This document shows, piece by piece, positions 58,289 through 64,000 of a DNA stretch of 64,000 nt. The notes beneath the pieces are model-generated. The model had not been told where the DNA came from. It worked only from the letters and a program-made list of their open reading frames with translations, and searched no databases. Numbering within the stretch: position 1 is the stretch's first letter; each line of letters starts with the position of its first letter. This stretch comes from Lepturacanthus savala (lineage: Eukaryota > Chordata > Actinopteri > Scombriformes > Trichiuridae): positions 17,791,654 to 17,855,653 of the forward strand of contig CM060472.1 of NCBI GenBank assembly GCA_030544235.1, given 5' to 3'. The position numbers and the translations under genes are program-made.

Positions 58289-59893
58289 AAGTATGAATTC
58301 CAGTGGGGAGAGTCTCTCATATATGAACACACATTTGTGCAGATACACACAAACACATTCAATCTGCTCCCTGGCTGTACATGAACCTCCCATCTGTAAA
58401 AGTTCCAATGTGAAGCTCTTGACTCCTTATTACACCTCCTGATAAAAAATGTAGAGTTTTATTAAACAAATAAATGATAAATGTTCCATATTAATGAGGA
58501 AAAGTATAACTTTATTTCATCGATTCTAAAATTACAGTTCATATCTTCAAAAACACTTTCTAATGTCTTCTAGTACACACACAAATACGGTATCTGTAAC
58601 TTCTGATATGCAGAGAGTCTTCACTTTACAATGATTCACTGAGGTTAAAGATGCTGAGTCATCCTTAGAAACAGCCTCATCCAGTCAAAGGTGGACTGAG
58701 TCAGCCCGGCTGCCATTCTTCTCTACAGTAGCTGTGGGAGTCTGACAGAAACCAAAAGATCTTTCACATTTGAACAAGCAACCGTTAAAGCACGTGTCAA
58801 ACTCCAGGACCAATCCGGAAAGAACTTGCAAAGAATTTAAACAGCGATGGAAAAGTGAATAAATCTGTAGAGGAAATGATCTTTAATGTTCACAACTCAA
58901 AGTTTGACCAAACCTAAACACGGACTCGGCGTGACCAGCAACCTCCTGAGAGGTGGTTGGAGTTCACAGGAAATGCTGACTCATCATTCTGAGTTTGTTC
59001 AGAGTGTGAAAACACCCTAACGCTCACTGGGATTGATGATAAAGTGAGTACAAGTGATTAACAGGCAGATGTTTTTTGGGTTCTTTTTACAACGTGTCCG
59101 TCACAACGACTTTCTAGTGTGAAAGAAGTTTGTAATCCTGTAAGAGCAACTGTCAACTACAAGATGTTCATCACACATCTGACGTTCCACTTCATTCATG
59201 AGCTTGCAACACTTCCTGTGAACTCCAGACCCAAAATATCTATAAAGCAAACTGTTCTATGTTGCTGAAAGTGAAGAGGCGTTCTGAGAATGAATATATT
59301 ATTAGTTTGGCAAGTACTGGTGCTAAATTGGCTGGGTGAAATAGTTGTGGGTGTTAAAATGATGGCCTGGGCCTTCGTAATTGTTCCACAGTGCACTTAA
59401 CTCTCTTCCTGTTCTGGCAGTTATATTAATAAAAGGTGAAACAACAGGAACAGGAATAACTTACTAAGAAGATAATAGGGACTGAACTTGCATAGATGTG
59501 CACGAGAACAAGTATTATTACAGCGGCTACAGTATGATCCTTCAGGGAAGAGTCAGTATGCTGCAGAGTTATTTATATTATTTATATGGTTTAGTAATAA
59601 AATCAACTATAAGATTTGATAGCAGTCTCAGGAAGGCGACATTTCTGTCTCCAGGAATCGGAGAGTGAGGCGACGGCGGTTTAGTTGTCAGCTTCTCGTC
59701 ACTGTCGCCCTGAAACCTGGCAGGAACAAATCTACACAAGAGCACACAGGACGCCCTTTCAGCCGAGAACAGCAGCTTCAGAGTCACTTTCACACCTGGA
59801 CTGTTTGTTTTCTACCCACAGACATTATTCATTAGGATCATACATCGGTCACACAGACTATATAATCAATAAAGTCATTAGGTATAAAATTAA

Positions 59894-60508
59894 CAGTAGT
59901 GGTGGGAAGTAACTGAGTAGAGTATGTTTATTCAAGTACCGTATTTAAGAACAACTTTGAAGTACTTGTGCTTTACTTTAGTATTTCAATGTGATGTCAC
60001 TTTATTCTTCACGCCGCTACATTAGTCTGAAAGCTTTAGTAGATTTAAATATTTCACATTAATTAATATTCTATTATCAATATTCTATTATCAATATTCT
60101 ATTAAATTGTCTCTTTTCTTTTGTAAATGTGCTCTGTGTGAAAAGTGACACAGATATTATGATCCAGGACTTTTACTAAGGATCTAACCAAAGTATTTAA
60201 AAGAGTGATAAGACCACATTGATAAACTATAACGCTAAAATGCTTTCACATGTATTTACTGATTAAAACAATTATTATAATATGCTCTAATAATTTAACA
60301 CATCTGTATAGTAAGTACTGTTACTTTTGATACTTTGATTATATTTTGCAGATAACGCCCCTCTACATTTGCTAAAATAACATTTTACATTCAGGAATTT
60401 AACTTGTTATTGAGTGCATTTGAGTGTGTGTGTGTTTTTTTTTTTTTTGGAGGACTGTAATTCTACTTTTACTACAGTAATGTATCTGCCTACTTCTTCC
60501 ACCACTTG
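59894..60508. mobile_element. hAT-like non-autonomous element, copy 2
   Basis: Left end CAGTAGTGGTGGGAAGTAAC, right end (reverse complement) CAAGTGGTGGAAGAAGTAGG. Same family as 23932-24623. Contains a small 15-bp triplication (TATTCTATTATCAA) at about 60066-60108 and a T run near 60437. No coding capacity. Confidence 0.6.
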
Positions 60509-61002
60509 TGAGCAGCTATAGCTGAACAGAAATAGGTGTAAATCTTATTGACGTCATGTACAGTACACAACAATCACACCTGACTCATCTTCACATGCTT
60601 TCTCAAAATAACTATTTACTCCTATTTATTCACAGAGAATGAAGAACACAATTATGTCACTCATTCGTCACTCATTCACCTGCTGATACGTTTCATCCTT
60701 TCATACAGTAATGACTAAAACAAGCCAACAAGGAGCTCCATTATACCCTTTCAGCTCATGTGAACTCTTATCGGTCTTTTCCCCATCAGGCAGCCAAATG
60801 GTTTGGGATGTGCACCTTGTTGAGATCCATTAGGGCATCAAAATAGAGCACTTCCCAAAATAGTGCAGAGCAAAGATACAAGAAAGCAGCCAATCAGGGA
60901 GCTGTACCTGAATGAAAACGGAGTAGTGAAGAACATGTGCTCAGTACTACAGTAGTCATTTATAACCAAGTAACCATGTTATTTTAAAACTCATTGTTTT
61001 CC

Positions 61003-61340
61003 TTCCGGGTGACACGGTGGTGCAGGGGTTAGCGCTGTTGCCTCACACCAAGACGGTCGCAGGTTCAAGACCTCCTTGGTCCTGGGTCTGAGACCTTTCT
61101 GTGTAGAGTTTGCATGTTGTCTGCGTGGGTTACTCCAGCATCCTCCCACAGTCCAAATCATGCTGAGGTTAATTGGTGACTCTAATTAACGTAGGTGTGA
61201 ATGGTGTGTGTGCCCCACGATTGGCTGGTGACCATCTGGGGTGTATCCCTGCCTCTTGCCGTAACATGCTGGGATTGGCTCCAGCAGACCCCTGTGACCC
61301 TAATGAGGAATAAGCGGGTATAGAAAATGACTGACTGACT
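61003..61340 (+). mobile_element. tRNA-headed SINE-like element, forward copy
   Basis: GACACGGTGGTGCAGGGGTTAG carries an A-box-like TGGTGCAGGGG, and GCAGGTTCAAGACC a B-box, about 45 bp apart, as in pol III promoters. A body follows (TTTGCATGTTGTCTGCGTGG, GGTTAATTGGTGACTCTAAT) and then the tail GGCTCCAGCAGACCCCTGTG..AAGCGGGTATAGAAAATGACTGACTG. Confidence 0.7.
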
Positions 61341-64000
61341 GTTTTCCTTCCATTTTGCAGGGTTGTAAAAGTACTCAAAAGTTATATTTGAGTAAAAGAT
61401 ATTAAAGATACTAAAAAATAATATAACTGTCAAAGTAGAATGTCACCCTTGAAAATGTCTCAAGTACAAAACAATAAATAAGATTTAAAATTATTTAAAA
61501 ATCATAATAATCTTTCAATATATTGTAATTAAAATGATCAGAGAGATCATTACACCCCTGTAAACAGCGCTGAGAAAACCCAGCCAATCTCACAGCTCAA
61601 TTCATTTCATTTGTGGTGTGCTTCTTATGCTGCATTCCACTGCAGTCACAACTCGAAATTCAGAAATTCCGATTGCGAGGTAAATGCGTTTCTTGTGCAA
61701 ACAGGGAAAAAAAATATGGCCAGCCACAGGAAGGTGATGTTTGTTTGGATCTCTTTGTTCTCAGCCTGGTTGTCCTAATTGAGAACAGACAATGCAGAAA
61801 TCACCACAGCTGATTAATCTCACAGAGAAAAAAGACCAAAGGACTGAGGATTTACCTGAAGCTGCATTTCCATCTGATAACTGCTGCAGATGGAAGGATT
61901 AAATCAAAACAAATGTTCTAATGCAATGTATGTATGTAATGTATTAATCTAGTTTTGTGTGAAATGAAAAGTGTTTTCATTTGTTGCTACTGATGAAACA
62001 GCAGTCAGTCAAGAAGGAAAGTCAGTAAAGACATTTTTAAGACAGGATCACTTATTGTAAAAACAGTAAAACTATCGAAATAAATCAATGGAGTAAAAGG
62101 TCTCCATTTAAACCCTAAGTAAGTAAAAGTACAGCAGTATTGCCAACTAAATATATTTAAAGTATTAAAGCACTTGTTTTGTAGTGAACCATGCTGTGAC
62201 TGATATATGACAACCGTTTACACATTATCGACTCTGATGAGTCAAAGCATCTGCAGCATTTTAAAGTTGTAGCTGCTGGAGGCGGCGCTAGATCAAACTA
62301 ATTTATGAGGGTCCAAAAAAAAGAAAAAGAAAAAATTGGGTAGAAAAGAAGAGAAACATGGATCTATCCATTTTCAGCATGTAATGAAACATGATCCTCT
62401 GGATCTTTCTGTCTGTGTGAGTGCTGTTATTCTGAATGCAGCTTGATATCCACTCCGGCTTGAGGGCGGAATGTTTCTCCGGCAACGAATTGTCCAGATG
62501 TCAACGGAGACGCTGACAAAAAGACAGAGAGACTGTGAAGAGAAAGGCACAGAGAGGGGAAAGGAATATGCGAGAATTGGACAAGCAGAAGCTTTGAGCT
62601 GTGAGCAGAAACAAGCTCACACATTAAGCTGCTGACGTGAACCTGGCTGTGAGACAAGAGCCAGGGCTGCAGGCAGGGAGGGAGAGAAGGAGGCAGGGAG
62701 GGGGAGCGGGCGGAAGTGGTGGGTGAAGCAGAGGCAAACAATATGTTGAGTTTCTGAAAAATTGATAGAAAAGCAATGATAAGTGAAATCAAGTGGTTCT
62801 GCAGAGGAGGAAGAGAGAGAGTTGATGAGAATTCAGTGGCTGGGGATCAAAACAAAGAACTTATCAAGGACAAGAGAGCAGCGTGTTGACAGAGAGGTTC
62901 TGCAGGAGCAGAGGCATTATGCATGGACATGTCTGCAGGCATCAAAGTCTCCAAATCAAATAACATGTGATTTGAAGGTATATTCATGTATTTAGTGACA
63001 TGAAACAGTAGATTTAATCTTCCAGGCCAGAACTGTCAAACGTGTGGCCAGGGGACCACGTGCATATGCACAAAACAAATATGAAGAAAATGTCATCAAA
63101 GTGAAGAATGGAGCATATGTCTGCTATTTATTGTTATTTTTGCAGATATAACAGGGGAAACCACTTTTTTTAACCCTCAAATTGCAATTTCTGCCAGTTC
63201 CCACAATTTAAGATCACATAAAAACTTGCAAATGGGAGGACTGGCAGGCTGTGTAAACAATGGAAGGAGCCATCAAGACATCACATGTTGGTTTGTGCAC
63301 ATTTTGTCCAGCTTCACAAATATTGTACTGGAACAAAGAATTTGTTATTTCTATACACAACTTAATAGTTGGAGTGAAAGGAGAAAAGAGGCTTGATTAT
63401 GTTCATGGATATGTGGACTGTTAGAGTGGTTTCTTTTTGTTATCCTTTGTATATCAGGGGGACATAATGCATGAATACTAAATGAATTAAAAGCATGTTG
63501 GGAGAGACCATGACTGTGCTCTCACTCTGCAGAAACATCTCCTCTGTCTGCCTGTTCCTGTCCCTCTCTCTCAGCTGATTATGGTTTCCATGGAGACAGA
63601 AACTCATTCTGTAGGCAGGTGGTGATTCTCAAGGACTTGTATCAGCAGTGGATTCTCCACTTCCGACAGGTTAATTGGCTCACAGGAAATAAAAGGGACA
63701 AAAGAGCTAGAGAGAAAGTTCTGGCAGGAAACAGCTGTCTGTCTGTCGATTTCTTCAGAATGTGCAGCGGATGTTTTCCATCAGGTTTTTTAAAGCAAAT
63801 GACACAAGTTCAGGTTTTGCACAGCCTCTGCTTTGTCCACCCGAGAGCTCTATTATGCACTATCCTTCATTCCTGCTTCAATATCCATTTGATACAAGAA
63901 CAAATCGACTGTCACTAGTTGTTAATGTAGCTTTGGATGTCTACTCTTATTTATTTAAGGAATTGTTTCGCCCACTAATAGAAAATAGACCATGTGTAGC
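61341..64000. other. intergenic to the right edge, no gene recognised
   Basis: Fragments near 61360-61480 and 62025-62175 (agtaaaagtac-type) look like decayed hAT-like repeat pieces. The stretch 63028-63070 (ccagaactgtcaaacgtgtggccagggg) resembles a generic repeat end. No exon seen. Confidence 0.5.

Noticed and set aside
61010..61085. tRNA gene suggested by A-box and B-box
   Set aside because: No cloverleaf with acceptor stem, and it is followed by a repeat body and tail. It is the head of a SINE-like element.

Overview
The window is vertebrate, almost certainly teleost and probably percomorph, genomic DNA. It has short spliced exons, many microsatellites, and dispersed repeats of the kinds common in spiny-rayed fish. 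It contains one recognisable gene, read on the minus strand: the adhesion GPCR adgrb1 (brain-specific angiogenesis inhibitor 1, BAI1). I could place 29 coding exons between 19503 and 806. They join in phase at every junction and give 4323 nt, or 1441 codons. The order is signal peptide, CUB-like N-terminal domain, five thrombospondin type-1 repeats (TSR), hormone-receptor motif, GAIN domain with GPS, seven membrane segments, and a long cytoplasmic tail. The last exon or exons, expected to end in a PDZ ligand, lie beyond the left edge.

Layout: 1-805 is the intron before the missing terminal exon(s). 806-4232 holds the tail and 7TM exons. 7271-14265 holds the GPS, GAIN and hormone-receptor-motif exons. 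14354-17665 holds the five TSR exons and a linker exon. 18810-19627 is the first coding exon with 124 nt of 5' leader. A probable non-coding first exon (22336 to about 22843) has a GC box and TATA box just upstream, a good donor, and no ATG at all. In intron 1, 145-205 bp past that donor, are two tandem perfect matches to the REST/NRSF RE1 core. This suggests a neuron-restrictive silencer in a gene known for brain expression.

From about 23.2 to 64 kb I see no protein-coding gene. This upstream region holds a 955-bp solo LTR with a TATA target duplication, a 361-bp nested fold-back element, two hAT-like non-autonomous elements, two tRNA-headed SINE-like copies in opposite orientation plus a remnant, a three-copy unnamed repeat, several perfect hairpins, and a 1.46-kb minisatellite of about 104 copies of a 14-bp unit. 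The long open frames in the minisatellite are artefacts of its stop-free unit.

I found no evidence of an undescribed multi-gene system. The best leads are the paired RE1 sites, the promoter and leader assignment, a short stop-free in-frame intron with a tandem acceptor in the receptor tail, and loss of the RGD motif.
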